Shown here: piece by piece, positions 56,093-63,944 of the stretch
Numbering within the stretch: position 1 is the first letter of the stretch
How the letters are laid out: each line of letters opens with the position of its first letter
Assembly: GCA_035646535.1 (NCBI GenBank)
Contig: DASRPD010000076.1
Span: forward strand, 1-63,944
Length of the DNA: 63,944 nucleotides
Direction of reading: 5' to 3'
Source: DASRPD01 sp035646535
GTDB lineage: Bacteria > Actinomycetota > Acidimicrobiia > IMCC26256 > JANYLB01
Position numbers and translations under genes: made by a program
Notes under the pieces: generated by a model
Databases searched by the model: none
The model's input: only the letters and a program-made list of their open reading frames with translations
Told to the model about the DNA's origin: nothing

Positions 56093-56115
56093 GCACAGAG
56101 GGAGATGATCGGCCG

Positions 56116-57186
56116 GTGCCGGTGTTGCGTTCTGAAGCCATGCTCGCGGCGATGCGCCTCGTTGCCCCGGGTCGCCCGCTCCGAGAAGGGCTGGATCGGA
56201 TCCTCCAGGCCGGTATGGGTGCGCTCATGGTCATCGGTGATGGTCCGGACGTGCTCTCGCTGTGCTCGGGAGGATTCCTGCTGGACGCCGAGTTCACGCC
56301 CCAGCGGGTCTCGGAGCTGGCGAAGATGGACGGTGCGATCATCGTGACCGGGGACTGCTCACGCATCGCTCGGGCCAACGTCCACCTCGTCCCCGACCCC
56401 GACATCCCCACGAGCGAGACCGGCACCCGCCACCGCACCGCCGAGCGGGTCGCCCGCCAGATCGACGTCCCCGTGATCACGGTCTCCGAGCGCATGTCGG
56501 TCGTGGCGATCTTCCGCGGGGGGATGAAGCGGGCGCTCGAGCCCGTCGCTCGAATTCTGGCCCGCTCCGAACAGGCGCTGCAGATTCTCGAGCGCTACAA
56601 GCACCGTCTCGATGCCGTGAGCGGGGCCCTCTCAGCGCTCGAGATCGAGGATCTCGTGACCGTTCGCGACGTCGCGGTCGTGCTGCAACGCGCCGACATG
56701 GTGCGTCGCATCGCCGAGGAGATCGAGCAGTACGTCATCGAGCTGGGTGACGACGGCCGGCTCGTGCTCCTCCAGCTCGAGGAGCTCATGGGCGGCGTGG
56801 AGAACGACCGGCGCCTCGTGGCCCGCGACTACTACGTGGAATCAGACACCTACGAGTGGGATGACGTGTTGGCGCGGCTGTCACGACTGGACACCGAGGA
56901 TCTCCTCGACCTCCACGAGGTGGCCAAGGCGCTGCACCTCCCCGCCGGCATCGACTTCGATGGTGCCCTCCAGCCGCGGGGTTTCCGGCTGTTGCTCAAA
57001 GTCCCTCGGCTGCCCGAGGCCGTAGCGGACCACGTCGTCGAGCGGTTCTCGAGCCTGCAAAAGATCATCCGGGCGAGCGTGCCCGAGCTCGTCGAGGTGG
57101 AGGGCGTCGGCGAGTCGCGTGCTCGTGCGATCAAGGACGGTCTCTCTCGCCTCGCCGAGACGAGCATTCTCGAGCGCTACGTCTGA
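56116..57186 (+). CDS. disA: Diadenylate cyclase DisA
   Basis: A 356-residue enzyme. DAC domain with the catalytic DGA motif (KMDGAIIVTGDC) and RHR motif (TGTRHRTAER), both intact; a helical spine (about 150-290); C-terminal RuvA/HhH DNA-binding domain (VEVEGVGESRARAIKDGL). It scans DNA for branches and makes cyclic di-AMP. Start GTG at 56116 after GAGGGAG; GTG 56122 and TTG 56125 are in frame too. Confidence 0.95.
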   Translation: MPVLRSEAMLAAMRLVAPGRPLREGLDRILQAGMGALMVIGDGPDVLSLCSGGFLLDAEFTPQRVSELAKMDGAIIVTGDCSRIARANVHLVPDPDIPTSETGTRHRTAERVARQIDVPVITVSERMSVVAIFRGGMKRALEPVARILARSEQALQILERYKHRLDAVSGALSALEIEDLVTVRDVAVVLQRADMVRRIAEEIEQYVIELGDDGRLVLLQLEELMGGVENDRRLVARDYYVESDTYEWDDVLARLSRLDTEDLLDLHEVAKALHLPAGIDFDGALQPRGFRLLLKVPRLPEAVADHVVERFSSLQKIIRASVPELVEVEGVGESRARAIKDGLSRLAETSILERYV

Positions 57187-57199
57187 CCGAGGACGCCAC

Positions 57200-57205
57200 T
57201 ACGCT
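57200..57205 (+). promoter_or_regulatory. Candidate -10 box for the dienelactone hydrolase
   Basis: TACGCT, 6 bases before the ATG at 57212; no ribosome site. Confidence 0.5.
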
Positions 57206-57211
57206 CCGACG

Positions 57212-57958
57212 ATGACCACACTTGCCGAGGGACCGATTGACGATGTCGAGGTAGAGCGCATCACGCTCACCGGTGAAGACGGCGCTCCCGTCGAGGCGGT
57301 CCACGCCCGTCCGACGGGGATGCCCAGCGCGGGGCTCGTGTTGCACCCGGATATCGGTGGGCTCCGTCCACTGTTCGAGGACATGAGCCGGCGACTCGCG
57401 ACCTACGGCCTCTCGGTGATCTGTCCCGAGCCCTTTGCTCGGGCTCAGGCGGCCGGGGTCGATCTTGGTGATCTGGACCGCCGGACGGCATACATGCATG
57501 AGCTCGACGACGAGACACAGCTCGGCGATCTGGCGCGCGCCGCTGACCGGCTTGTCGTCGACGACGGCATCTCGGACGTCAGCGTCCTCGGCTTCTGCAT
57601 GGGTGGCATGTACGCGCTGAAGGCCGCGGCCACCGAACGGTTCGATCGCGCGGTGGCGTTCTATCCCATGGTGCGGGTCCCCGACACGTGGAAGGGCCCT
57701 TCCCAGACCGACGCGCTCGACACCGCGGCCGGTGTATGCCCGACGTTGGCCCTGTTCGCGGGGCAGGACCACCTCGTGCCGTCGGCCGATGTCGAGGCCC
57801 TTCGGGTTGCCTGGGCCGACCGACCCGATTGCGAGATCGTCGTGTACGCCGGCGCCGAGCACGGCTTCGCACACGACGCCGACCGTCCGACACACCGGGC
57901 TGACGATGCGGCCGACGCGTGGCGCCGTACCGTGGCGTTCCTCGGGGTGGGGTCCTAG
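57212..57958 (+). CDS. Dienelactone-hydrolase family protein
   Basis: A 248-residue alpha/beta hydrolase with nucleophile elbow GFCMGGMYAL (Cys, as in dienelactone hydrolase), Asp in FAGQDHLVP and His in GAEHGFAHDA. Substrate unknown. Convergent with the Crp gene; a CCGCC-CCG-GGCGG hairpin lies between. Confidence 0.85.
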   Translation: MTTLAEGPIDDVEVERITLTGEDGAPVEAVHARPTGMPSAGLVLHPDIGGLRPLFEDMSRRLATYGLSVICPEPFARAQAAGVDLGDLDRRTAYMHELDDETQLGDLARAADRLVVDDGISDVSVLGFCMGGMYALKAAATERFDRAVAFYPMVRVPDTWKGPSQTDALDTAAGVCPTLALFAGQDHLVPSADVEALRVAWADRPDCEIVVYAGAEHGFAHDADRPTHRADDAADAWRRTVAFLGVGS

Positions 57959-57969
57959 ACGATCGAGGA

Positions 57970-57982
57970 CCGCCCCGGGCGG
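57970..57982. terminator. Small palindromic hairpin between convergent genes
   Basis: CCGCC and GGCGG around CCG, in the 38-base gap between the hydrolase and crp. Confidence 0.35.
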
Positions 57983-57996
57983 CCTGACCGTTCGCG

Positions 57997-58662
57997 TTAC
58001 GGATTCGCGCGGAGGCTGAGCTGTTCGCGGTCAAGGATCCGGTAGCGGCCCCGACCCGCCGCCTCGAGCCAGCCGAGCTTCACGAACAACGCAATGGCCT
58101 TGTTCACCCGTTCGCGCGAGGCACCGACCAATCCGGCGAGATCCTCCTGGGTCATGGGGAGCTCGACGGTGTCGTCGTCAGTTGCGAGCTCGAGGAGCCG
58201 CTTCGCGGTGCGCGCCGGCACGTCCAGGAAGATGGCATCGGCCAATGCTTCGTCGGTCGCCCGCAGGCGGCCGGCGAGCAGCCGTACCACGATCCAGAGA
58301 AGCTCGGGCTGCTCGCGCAGTACCGCTCGTACGTGCTCGAAGCTGAGTGCAGCCACCGTGGTCGCGCTCAACGCGCGCGCGTCGGCCGAACGGGGGCCGT
58401 CGTCGAAGAGACCGAGCTCACCGAACAGGCCACCGGGCTCCATGATCGCGACGAGCGACTCCCGGCCGTCATTCGATCTCGTGGCGATCGCGATCCGGCC
58501 CTCGAGGATGACGAACAGCTCCGTCGACGCCTCGTCCTGCGCGAAGAGGATGTCACCGCGGGCCAGCTCGCGTATCTCGGTCCGGGCGCTCAGATGATCG
58601 ACCACCGAGGTCGGAAGGTCGGCGAACAGCTCGGTACCGTCGAGGAACCGCCGGGTGGCCAC
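57997..58662 (-). CDS. Crp/Fnr-family transcription regulator
   Basis: A 221-residue protein. Cyclic-nucleotide-binding barrel (residues about 10-125) with PGGLFGELGLFDDGPRSADARA in the phosphate-binding cassette position (GELxxx…R-A), helix C, then HTH MTQEDLAGLVGASRERVNKAIA. Probably binds cyclic nucleotide. GTG start set by TATTCT 6 bases upstream (leaderless); the much longer open frame over carD is a shadow. Divergent from carD. Confidence 0.9.
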   Translation of the reverse strand: MATRRFLDGTELFADLPTSVVDHLSARTEIRELARGDILFAQDEASTELFVILEGRIAIATRSNDGRESLVAIMEPGGLFGELGLFDDGPRSADARALSATTVAALSFEHVRAVLREQPELLWIVVRLLAGRLRATDEALADAIFLDVPARTAKRLLELATDDDTVELPMTQEDLAGLVGASRERVNKAIALFVKLGWLEAAGRGRYRILDREQLSLRANP

Positions 58663-58668
58663 GGCGAG

Positions 58669-58674
58669 AGAATA
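58669..58674 (-). promoter_or_regulatory. Candidate -10 box for crp
   Basis: TATTCT on the minus strand, 6 bases before the GTG at 58662. Confidence 0.5.
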
Positions 58675-58809
58675 CGCCTCCGGGCGGTCACGGATTCTGT
58701 GGCCGTGTCGATCTCGGGTATCCTTGACAGTTCTCCATTCCCTTCCCGCACGACCAGAGACCGCCCGGCGCGACCCTGGCGTGATCGTGTGGGTGAACCG
58801 AGGAGCTTC

Positions 58810-59292
58810 ATGTCCTTCGACGTCGGCGACAAAGTCGTCTACCCGCACCACGGCGCCGCGACCGTCGAGAAGCGTGAGAAGAAGGACGTCTTCGGCGAGA
58901 AGCGCGATTACCTGATCTTGCGCCTCGCGTATGGCGACCTCACGTTGATGGTGCCGGCCGACAACACCGACGAGATCGGCCTTCGCGACGTCATCAACGA
59001 CGAAGAGGTCGAAGAGGTCTTCGCGGTGCTGCGCAAGAAGGAAGCCCGCATGCCGACGAACTGGTCCCGCCGGTTCAAGAACCACGTCGAAAAGCTGAAG
59101 AGCGGCGACATCTACCAGGTCGCCGAGGTCGTACGAAACCTCACAATTCGTGAGAACGACAAGGGGCTCTCCGCCGGCGAGAAGCGCATGCTCGGCAAGG
59201 CCCGCCAGATCCTCGTCTCGGAGCTGACCTTCGCCATCGGCGTCGACGAAGAGGCCGCAGAGGCCAAGCTCGACGAAGTGCTGACGCACTAG
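58810..59292 (+). CDS. carD: CarD-type RNA polymerase-binding regulator
   Basis: A 160-residue protein: N-terminal RNAP-interaction domain (FDVGDKVVYPHHGAATVEKRE…) and C-terminal helical DNA-binding domain with the conserved Trp (NWSRRFKNHVEKLKSGDIYQVAEVVRNL). It stabilises open promoter complexes. ATG after AGGAG. Promoter-like TATCCT at 58719-58724. Confidence 0.96.
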   Translation: MSFDVGDKVVYPHHGAATVEKREKKDVFGEKRDYLILRLAYGDLTLMVPADNTDEIGLRDVINDEEVEEVFAVLRKKEARMPTNWSRRFKNHVEKLKSGDIYQVAEVVRNLTIRENDKGLSAGEKRMLGKARQILVSELTFAIGVDEEAAEAKLDEVLTH

Positions 59293-59307
59293 CCGTCGCG
59301 CCCCACA

Positions 59308-59327
59308 CGGCGTCCTCAAGGACGCCG
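59308..59327. terminator. Hairpin after carD
   Basis: Perfect 8-bp stem (59308-59315/59320-59327) with TCAA loop in the 76-base gap before the PIN-TRAM gene; no T-tract. Confidence 0.5.
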
Positions 59328-59368
59328 CAGCGCGCGCCGATCCTCCCGATGGAAGGGAGGCAGCTGTC

Positions 59369-60487
59369 GTGTTCGTCGAGATCGTTCGGCTCTTCCTCGT
59401 CGTGGCCTTCACCGCGGCCGGGTTCTGGGTCGGTCGCGACCTGGCCCCCACCAGCGCGAGCGTCGAGGGACTCGCCGGGATGGTTGGCTGCCTCCTCGGC
59501 TACGTCCTTGGCGGCGTGCTCGGCCGCTTCATCAAGCGAGCGCTCGGTGCGGTGGAACGCCGTATCGATCGACTTCCGCCATCCGCGGCGCTCGCCGGGC
59601 TGCTCGGCGCAACCGCCGGCGCAGTGCTCGGCGCAACCCTCACCGCGCCGCTCGTCGTTCTCATTGACCCCACGGTCGCGTTGCCGTTCGGTGGGCTGTT
59701 GGTGTGGATCTGCATGTACGCCTGCTTCAAGATCTTCGTGCAGCAGAGCGATGCACTGTTCGCCGCGCTCGGTCTCTCGACCCGACCGCTCGTGCGCGCG
59801 TCGCCGTACGCGGCCGGCGACGGGGCGCTCATCGACACGTCCGCGATCATGGACGGCCAGCTCCTCGTGCTCGCCCGCGCCGGTCTGATCCACGACGACC
59901 TCCTCGTCCCCCGGTTCGTCCTCGACGAGCTCCAGGGCTTCGCCGACGCTCGGGATGATCCGCGAGCGCGCCGCGCCCAACGGGGCCTCGAAAGCCTGGA
60001 CGTCTTGCGTCGCGAGTCCGATACCCGCGTTCGAGTACTGGACGACGAGGTTCCCGAGATGCGCGAGGTCGACGCCAAGCTGGCCCACCTCGCTCGCCGG
60101 CTCCAGGTCCAGCTCTTGACCACCGACGCAAACCTCGCCCGGGTGGCTGAGGTGCAGGGTGTGCGCACGGTCAACCTCCGTCGACTGGCCGCGGATCTCT
60201 CGCCGGAGATCGTCGGCGGACAGTCGGTGCGGGTGGCGCTGGTCAAGCCCGGTCGCCAGGAAGGCCAAGGCGTCGGCTACCTCGACGACGGCTCCATGGT
60301 GGTCGTCAATGAGGGTGCCGATCTGGTTGGCACCGGTCCCGTCGACCTCGTCGCAACGTCGATTGTGCCGACCTCGGCCGGACGCATCGTGTTCGCGCGT
60401 CAGGCCGACGAGCCCTCCGAGGCCGGCGCCGCCGACGTCACCGGCGAGATCGCCGAGAGTGCGGCGCGCCACCCGTCGTCAGGCTGA
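59369..60487 (+). CDS. Membrane PIN-TRAM protein (YacL-like)
   Basis: A 372-residue protein: four membrane helices (to about 125), a PIN nuclease domain with Asp residues LIDTSAIMDG, LDELQGFAD and TTDANLARVA, then a TRAM domain (about 285-345). Found between carD/disA and ispD in many Gram-positives. Possibly an RNase or RNA-binding membrane protein. GTG after GGGAGG. Confidence 0.9.
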   Translation: MFVEIVRLFLVVAFTAAGFWVGRDLAPTSASVEGLAGMVGCLLGYVLGGVLGRFIKRALGAVERRIDRLPPSAALAGLLGATAGAVLGATLTAPLVVLIDPTVALPFGGLLVWICMYACFKIFVQQSDALFAALGLSTRPLVRASPYAAGDGALIDTSAIMDGQLLVLARAGLIHDDLLVPRFVLDELQGFADARDDPRARRAQRGLESLDVLRRESDTRVRVLDDEVPEMREVDAKLAHLARRLQVQLLTTDANLARVAEVQGVRTVNLRRLAADLSPEIVGGQSVRVALVKPGRQEGQGVGYLDDGSMVVVNEGADLVGTGPVDLVATSIVPTSAGRIVFARQADEPSEAGAADVTGEIAESAARHPSSG

Positions 60488-60524
60488 CGCGCCCGACCGG
60501 GCCGGTGTGGGTCAGAATTGGACC

Positions 60525-61166
60525 ATGTCGGCCTGGGCGATCGTCGTGGCAGCCGGTGGCGGCACGCGTTTCGGAGGTCGCAAGCAGTTCCATGAGCTGG
60601 CCGGTGGGCGCGTCGTCGACCGCTCCGTCGCCGCGGCTCGCGCCGCGGTGGAGGGAACCGTCGTCGTCTTGCCGAGCGGGTACGAGTGGGACGGGTCGCC
60701 GGTCGACGCTGCTGTTGGTGGAGGCGACACCCGCGCCGCCTCGGTCCGTGCCGGTCTCGACGCGGTCCCGCTGAGCGTCGACATCATCGTCGTGCACGAC
60801 GCGGCTCGGCCGCTCGCCTCGGCCGAGCTCTTTCGTTCGGTGATCGGGGCGGTCGCGTCCGGCGCCGATGGTGCGATCCCGGCCGTTCCGCTCGCCGACA
60901 CGATCAAACGGGTCGAAGGGTCACGCGCCGTCGAGACCCTGGCCCGAGACACACTGGTTGCCGTGCAGACTCCCCAAGCGTTCCGAGCCGAGTTCCTGCG
61001 CCGGGCGCATCGTTGCGGTGGCGAGGCGACTGATGACGCCGCCATGGTGGAAGCGGACGGCGGGGTGGTCGTGGTGGTGCCCGGTGAGGTGTCGAACCGC
61101 AAGATCACGACGCCCGGCGATCTCGAGATCGCCGCGTACATCCTCAGTGAGCAGGCTCGCCGGTGA
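60525..61166 (+). CDS. ispD: 2-C-methyl-D-erythritol 4-phosphate cytidylyltransferase
   Basis: A 213-residue enzyme: VVAAGGGTRFGGRKQF, HDAARPLA, AVPLADTIKRV, QTPQAFRAEFL, TDDAAMVE. Third step of the MEP isoprenoid pathway. CAGAAT at 60513-60518, 6 bases before the ATG, may be a leaderless promoter. Overlaps ispF by 4 bases. Confidence 0.95.
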   Translation: MSAWAIVVAAGGGTRFGGRKQFHELAGGRVVDRSVAAARAAVEGTVVVLPSGYEWDGSPVDAAVGGGDTRAASVRAGLDAVPLSVDIIVVHDAARPLASAELFRSVIGAVASGADGAIPAVPLADTIKRVEGSRAVETLARDTLVAVQTPQAFRAEFLRRAHRCGGEATDDAAMVEADGGVVVVVPGEVSNRKITTPGDLEIAAYILSEQARR

Positions 61167-61633
61167 GGGTCGGTCTCGGTTTCGACGTGCATCCGTTCGG
61201 CGGCGACGGACCCCTGCGGCTCGCCGGTCTCGACATCGACGGGCCCGGTCTCGCCGGCCATTCCGACGCGGACGCAGTCGCGCACGCGGTCGCCGACGCA
61301 CTCCTCGGCGCCGTGGGTCTCCCCGATCTCGGCACGCTGTATCCGGCATCGGACGAGACCTACCGTGACGCGGACTCGATGGTCCTGCTCGGCGACGTCG
61401 TTGCCCGCGTCGGACAGGACGGCTGGCGCGCCGTGAACGTCGACGTCGTCGTCGCCGCCGAGACCCCCCGACTGGGCCCGTACGTCGCGGCCATGTGCGA
61501 GCGGCTCACGAGCGTTGTCGGTTGCCCCGCGAACGTGAAGGCCAAACGCGGCGAGGGGCTCGGTGCGATCGGTCGGGCCGAGGGCATCGCCGCGTGGGCC
61601 GTGGCGCTGCTCGAGCCGCGCCGACGGACCTGA
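61163..61633 (+). CDS. ispF: 2-C-methyl-D-erythritol 2,4-cyclodiphosphate synthase
   Basis: A 156-residue enzyme: GLGFDVHPF (metal-binding Asp/His), AGHSDADAVAHAVADALLGA, and KAKRGEGLGAIGRAEGIAA. GTG start within the ispD stop (GTGA). Acts two steps after IspD. Confidence 0.96.
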   Translation: MRVGLGFDVHPFGGDGPLRLAGLDIDGPGLAGHSDADAVAHAVADALLGAVGLPDLGTLYPASDETYRDADSMVLLGDVVARVGQDGWRAVNVDVVVAAETPRLGPYVAAMCERLTSVVGCPANVKAKRGEGLGAIGRAEGIAAWAVALLEPRRRT

Positions 61634-61637
61634 TCAC

Positions 61638-61643
61638 TACGCT
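61638..61643 (+). promoter_or_regulatory. Candidate -10 box for cysS
   Basis: TACGCT, 7 bases before the GTG at 61651; no ribosome site. Confidence 0.5.
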
Positions 61644-61650
61644 GCGAGAC

Positions 61651-63018
61651 GTGCTCCGCATCTTCGACACCATGGTCGGCCGCAAGGTCGAGTTCGAGCC
61701 TCGGATCCCGGGTCAGGCGTCGATGTACCTGTGCGGTCCGACCGTGTATGACGTCGCGCATGTCGGACACGGGCGCACGGCCGTCGTGTTCGACACCATC
61801 CGCCGGTACCTCGTGTGGCGTGGCTACGACGTCTCCTTCGTCACGAACGTGACCGACGTCGAGGACAAGATCATCGCCCGCGCCGCCAGGGAGGGCTCCA
61901 CCGAGCAGGCAGTGGCCCAGGCGTTCACCGAGGCGTACTGGCACGAGCTGGATCGCCTCGCCGTCCGCCGTCCTGACGACATGCCGACCGCCACCGGATT
62001 CATCGACGAGATGCTGGTTCTCGTGTCGGAGCTCGTGGAACGTGGCGTCGCGTACGTCATCGAGGGCGAGGGTGTCTACTTCGCAGTGGACCGGTACCCC
62101 GGGTACGGCGAGCTCTCGCATCGCCGCCGCGACGATCTGCTCGACGGGGCCGGCGCGCGCGTCGACATCGACGAACGCAAGCGCAGCCCTCTCGACTTCG
62201 CTCTCTGGAAGACGGCCAGACAAGGCGAGCCTTCTTGGCCGTCACCGTGGGGTCCGGGCCGGCCAGGTTGGCACATCGAGTGCTCCGCGATGTCGCTCGC
62301 GATCCTCGGCGAGGCGTTCGACCTGCACGGCGGCGGCGACGATCTCGTGTTCCCACATCACGAGAACGAACGCGCGCAAGCCGAGGCGGCCGGCCATCGG
62401 TTCGCCCGGTATTGGGTGCACAGCGGGATGGTCGTGACCGGGGGCGGGAAGATGGCGAAGTCGCTCGGGAACTTCACGGCGTTGGGCGACGCGCTCGACG
62501 CGCACGATCCGCGTGGGTTCCGGCTCGCCGTCGCTCAGAGCCACTACCGCTCGCAGCAGGAGCTCGGTGCGGAGGTGCTTGCCGACGCGGACCAGGCTGT
62601 CGCGCGGGTCGACAATCTCCTCCGCCGAGCGGAGTCGGTCGGTATCGAGTCGGAATCCGGGGCACCGAGCTCGGACGTCCTGTCGGCATTTGGCGACGCA
62701 ATGGACGACGACTTCGGCACACCACGGGCGGTGGGCGTTGTCTTCGAGGCCGTCCGCGCCGCGAACCAGTCGATCAGCGATGGAGAGCCGAACGAGGCCG
62801 CCCCACTCGTCGCGGCCGTACGCGTCGCCCTCGGCGTGCTGGGGATCGGCCTCGGTCAGATAGTCGAACGCGACGACGAGATCGACGCCCTGGTCGTCGA
62901 GCGCACCGAGGCTCGCACGCGGGGCGACTATGAGGCCGGCGATCGGATTCGTGACGAGCTCACCAGCCGAGGCGTGGTGCTCGAGGACTCAGCCACCGGA
63001 ACGACCTGGCACCGATGA
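61651..63018 (+). CDS. cysS: Cysteinyl-tRNA synthetase
   Basis: A 455-residue class I synthetase: HIGH as HVGH in YLCGPTVYDVAHVGH, zinc ligands Cys (LCGPT), Cys (IECSAM) and His in FPHHENE, and KMSKS as KMAKS. Overlaps rlmB by 4 bases. Confidence 0.97.
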   Translation: MLRIFDTMVGRKVEFEPRIPGQASMYLCGPTVYDVAHVGHGRTAVVFDTIRRYLVWRGYDVSFVTNVTDVEDKIIARAAREGSTEQAVAQAFTEAYWHELDRLAVRRPDDMPTATGFIDEMLVLVSELVERGVAYVIEGEGVYFAVDRYPGYGELSHRRRDDLLDGAGARVDIDERKRSPLDFALWKTARQGEPSWPSPWGPGRPGWHIECSAMSLAILGEAFDLHGGGDDLVFPHHENERAQAEAAGHRFARYWVHSGMVVTGGGKMAKSLGNFTALGDALDAHDPRGFRLAVAQSHYRSQQELGAEVLADADQAVARVDNLLRRAESVGIESESGAPSSDVLSAFGDAMDDDFGTPRAVGVVFEAVRAANQSISDGEPNEAAPLVAAVRVALGVLGIGLGQIVERDDEIDALVVERTEARTRGDYEAGDRIRDELTSRGVVLEDSATGTTWHR

Positions 63019-63812
63019 GCCGGCGCCCGTCCCGTCGGACGTCCGGCGCAGGCCCCGGTGGATCGGGCGGCATCGGGGGCGACCAGGTCGAGGGTCGGCG
63101 GGCGGTGCGCGAGCTCCTGGCTGCCGGGCGGCGCCCTGTCCGGAGTCTCACGCTCTCGGCGGAGGTCGGCTCCGACCCTCTGGTCGGCGAGATCCTCGCA
63201 TTGGCCGGCGAGCGTCGGGTCCGAGTCGAGCGGGTCTCCGGCACCGAGCTCGATGCGCTGGCGCGCACCGACGTGCCGCAGGGAGTCGTTGCCCGAACCG
63301 TTCCGGTCGCGTCCGCCGACGTTGACTCGTTGTTGGCGGCGCCGCGCCCGTTCTTGGTCGCGCTCGACGGTGTCACCGACCCTCGGAACCTCGGCGCAGT
63401 CCTGCGCACCGCGGAGAGCGCGGGTGCCACCGGCGTGGTTCTACGCCGGCATCGCGCAGTTCGACTCACGCCGGCCGCCGTGAAGGCGGCCGCCGGCGCG
63501 GTCGAGTACCTGTCGATCGCGACGGTGGCGGGGATCCCCTCCTTCCTGGAACGTTGTCGACGCGCGGAGGTGTGGTCGGTGGGCCTCGACGAGCGCGGTG
63601 AGCGCCCGGTGTTCGACCTCCCGGTGGCCGACGGTCCGGTGGTTCTCGTCCTCGGGGCCGAGGGCGGGGGACTCTCGCGTCTGGCACGGGAGCGCTGTGA
63701 CCTCGTCGTGCGCATCCCGATGCAAGGGCACTTGAGCTCGCTCAACGTCGGCGCGGCGGCCGCGATCGCGTGCTTCCAGATCGCGCGTCGGCGGGCGCAG
63801 GGCCGCGATTAG
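63015..63812 (+). CDS. rlmB: 23S rRNA 2'-O-methyltransferase RlmB (SPOUT, TrmH family)
   Basis: A 265-residue protein. N-terminal L30e-like substrate-binding domain (QVEGRRAVRELLAAGRRPV…), then SPOUT motifs 1-3: DGVTDPRNLGAVLRTAESAG, LVLGAEGGGLSRL and IPMQGHLSSLNVGAAAAIAC. Modifies G2251 in E. coli. Followed by tRNA-Thr as in other actinobacteria. Confidence 0.94.
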   Translation: MSRRPSRRTSGAGPGGSGGIGGDQVEGRRAVRELLAAGRRPVRSLTLSAEVGSDPLVGEILALAGERRVRVERVSGTELDALARTDVPQGVVARTVPVASADVDSLLAAPRPFLVALDGVTDPRNLGAVLRTAESAGATGVVLRRHRAVRLTPAAVKAAAGAVEYLSIATVAGIPSFLERCRRAEVWSVGLDERGERPVFDLPVADGPVVLVLGAEGGGLSRLARERCDLVVRIPMQGHLSSLNVGAAAAIACFQIARRRAQGRD

Positions 63813-63825
63813 GGTCGCGCCTCAC

Positions 63826-63898
63826 GCCGGAGTAGCTCAGTCGGCAGAGCAGGGCTCTTGTAAAGCCCAGGCCGTCGGTTCGATTCCGACCTCCGGCT
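63826..63898 (+). tRNA. tRNA-Thr(TGT), CCA not encoded
   Basis: Acceptor GCCGGAG/CTCCGGC; anticodon stem GGGCT/AGCCC with loop CTTGTAA (anticodon TGT, codon ACA); T arm GTCGGTTCGATTCCGAC; discriminator T at 63898, followed by CTG rather than CCA. Confidence 0.97.
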
Positions 63899-63902
63899 CT
63901 GC

Positions 63903-63944
63903 ACGCCGTCACCCCCGAACGCCGTCACCCCCGAACGCCGTCAC
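63903..63944. repeat. 16-mer tandem repeat at the window end
   Basis: Two perfect copies of ACGCCGTCACCCCCGA and a third that is cut by the window edge, 4 bases after tRNA-Thr. Confidence 0.92.

Noticed and set aside
55944..56115. SAM riboswitch upstream of disA
   Set aside because: Only the GGCCGGCAACC string matches by eye; the pseudoknot and other conserved segments of SAM-I or SAM-IV are not recognisable, and disA has no link to methionine metabolism.
57997..59451. Crp gene extended over carD to give 484 residues
   Set aside because: The extension is antisense to carD and compositionally a shadow; TATTCT sits 6 bases before the GTG at 58662.

Overview
The window is a contiguous piece of a high-G+C actinobacterial chromosome. 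Gene order and protein types fit the class Acidimicrobiia or a close relative. Three conserved actinobacterial gene neighbourhoods lie side by side: (i) HAD-IB phosphatase / Ssd / TadA-TadB-TadC / Flp / TadE / TadE-like / DEAH helicase, as in Mycobacterium Rv3661-Rv3649; (ii) zinc metalloprotease / tilS / hpt / folE / folP / folB / folK / DUF2520 / panC / panD / coaX, as in Rv3626c-Rv3600c; (iii) radA / disA / carD / PIN-TRAM / ispD / ispF / cysS / rlmB / tRNA-Thr. I saw no phage, transposase, CRISPR array or plasmid gene, so this looks like core genome.

Layout. 1-5.4 kb: the end of an unknown gene, then a respiratory block (cupredoxin lipoprotein, small membrane protein, FAD/NAD(P)H-dependent iron-sulfur flavoprotein, cytochrome b, Rieske protein, membrane cytochrome c). 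5.4-8.7 kb (minus): aldo/keto reductase, PLP desulfhydrase/deaminase and HAD-IB phosphatase, with a 26-residue membrane peptide on plus. 8.8-13.3 kb: complete inner-membrane part of a Tad pilus system. 13.3-19.1 kb (minus): protease-inhibitor-like lipoprotein, DEAH helicase, LytR-CpsA-Psr protein, lipoprotein and two TrkA-type potassium-channel regulators. 19.1-24.1 kb: OB-fold protein, large APC/KimA-like permease and a membrane pyrophosphatase. 24.2-31 kb: DedA, topoisomerase I, MFS exporter, thymidylate kinase, DNA polymerase III delta prime, tRNA-Thr(CGT). 31-36 kb: DUF3592 protein, DrrAB-like ABC exporter, SigR/RsrA redox sigma pair, zinc metalloprotease. 36-46.7 kb: tRNA lysidine, purine salvage, folate, pantothenate, NAD and CoA genes. 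46.8-50.5 kb: degenerate epimerase and acyltransferase, hydrolase, polyprenyl synthase. 51-63.9 kb: clpC, lipoprotein, radA, disA, dienelactone hydrolase, Crp regulator, carD, PIN-TRAM, ispD, ispF, cysS, rlmB, tRNA-Thr(TGT).

How it works together. The first block would carry electrons from NAD(P)H or ferredoxin through a b6-type bc complex to cytochrome c or cupredoxin. The TrkA pair and KimA-like permease, with DisA (cyclic di-AMP synthase) in the same window, suggest potassium uptake controlled by cyclic di-AMP. The 36-47 kb run is a near-continuous cofactor operon in which many genes overlap by 1-13 bases.

Most striking signals: a recurring TANNNT hexamer 6-8 bases before start codons (leaderless transcription), which also predicts an AUC start for the helicase; unrelated short tandem repeats in promoters and at gene ends, including 15 copies of a heptamer between the divergent potassium genes; a highly structured leader in front of disA; the iron-sulfur flavoprotein coupled to cytochrome b; a dead phosphatase inside the folate operon; and the absence of ftsH from its usual place between hpt and folE.
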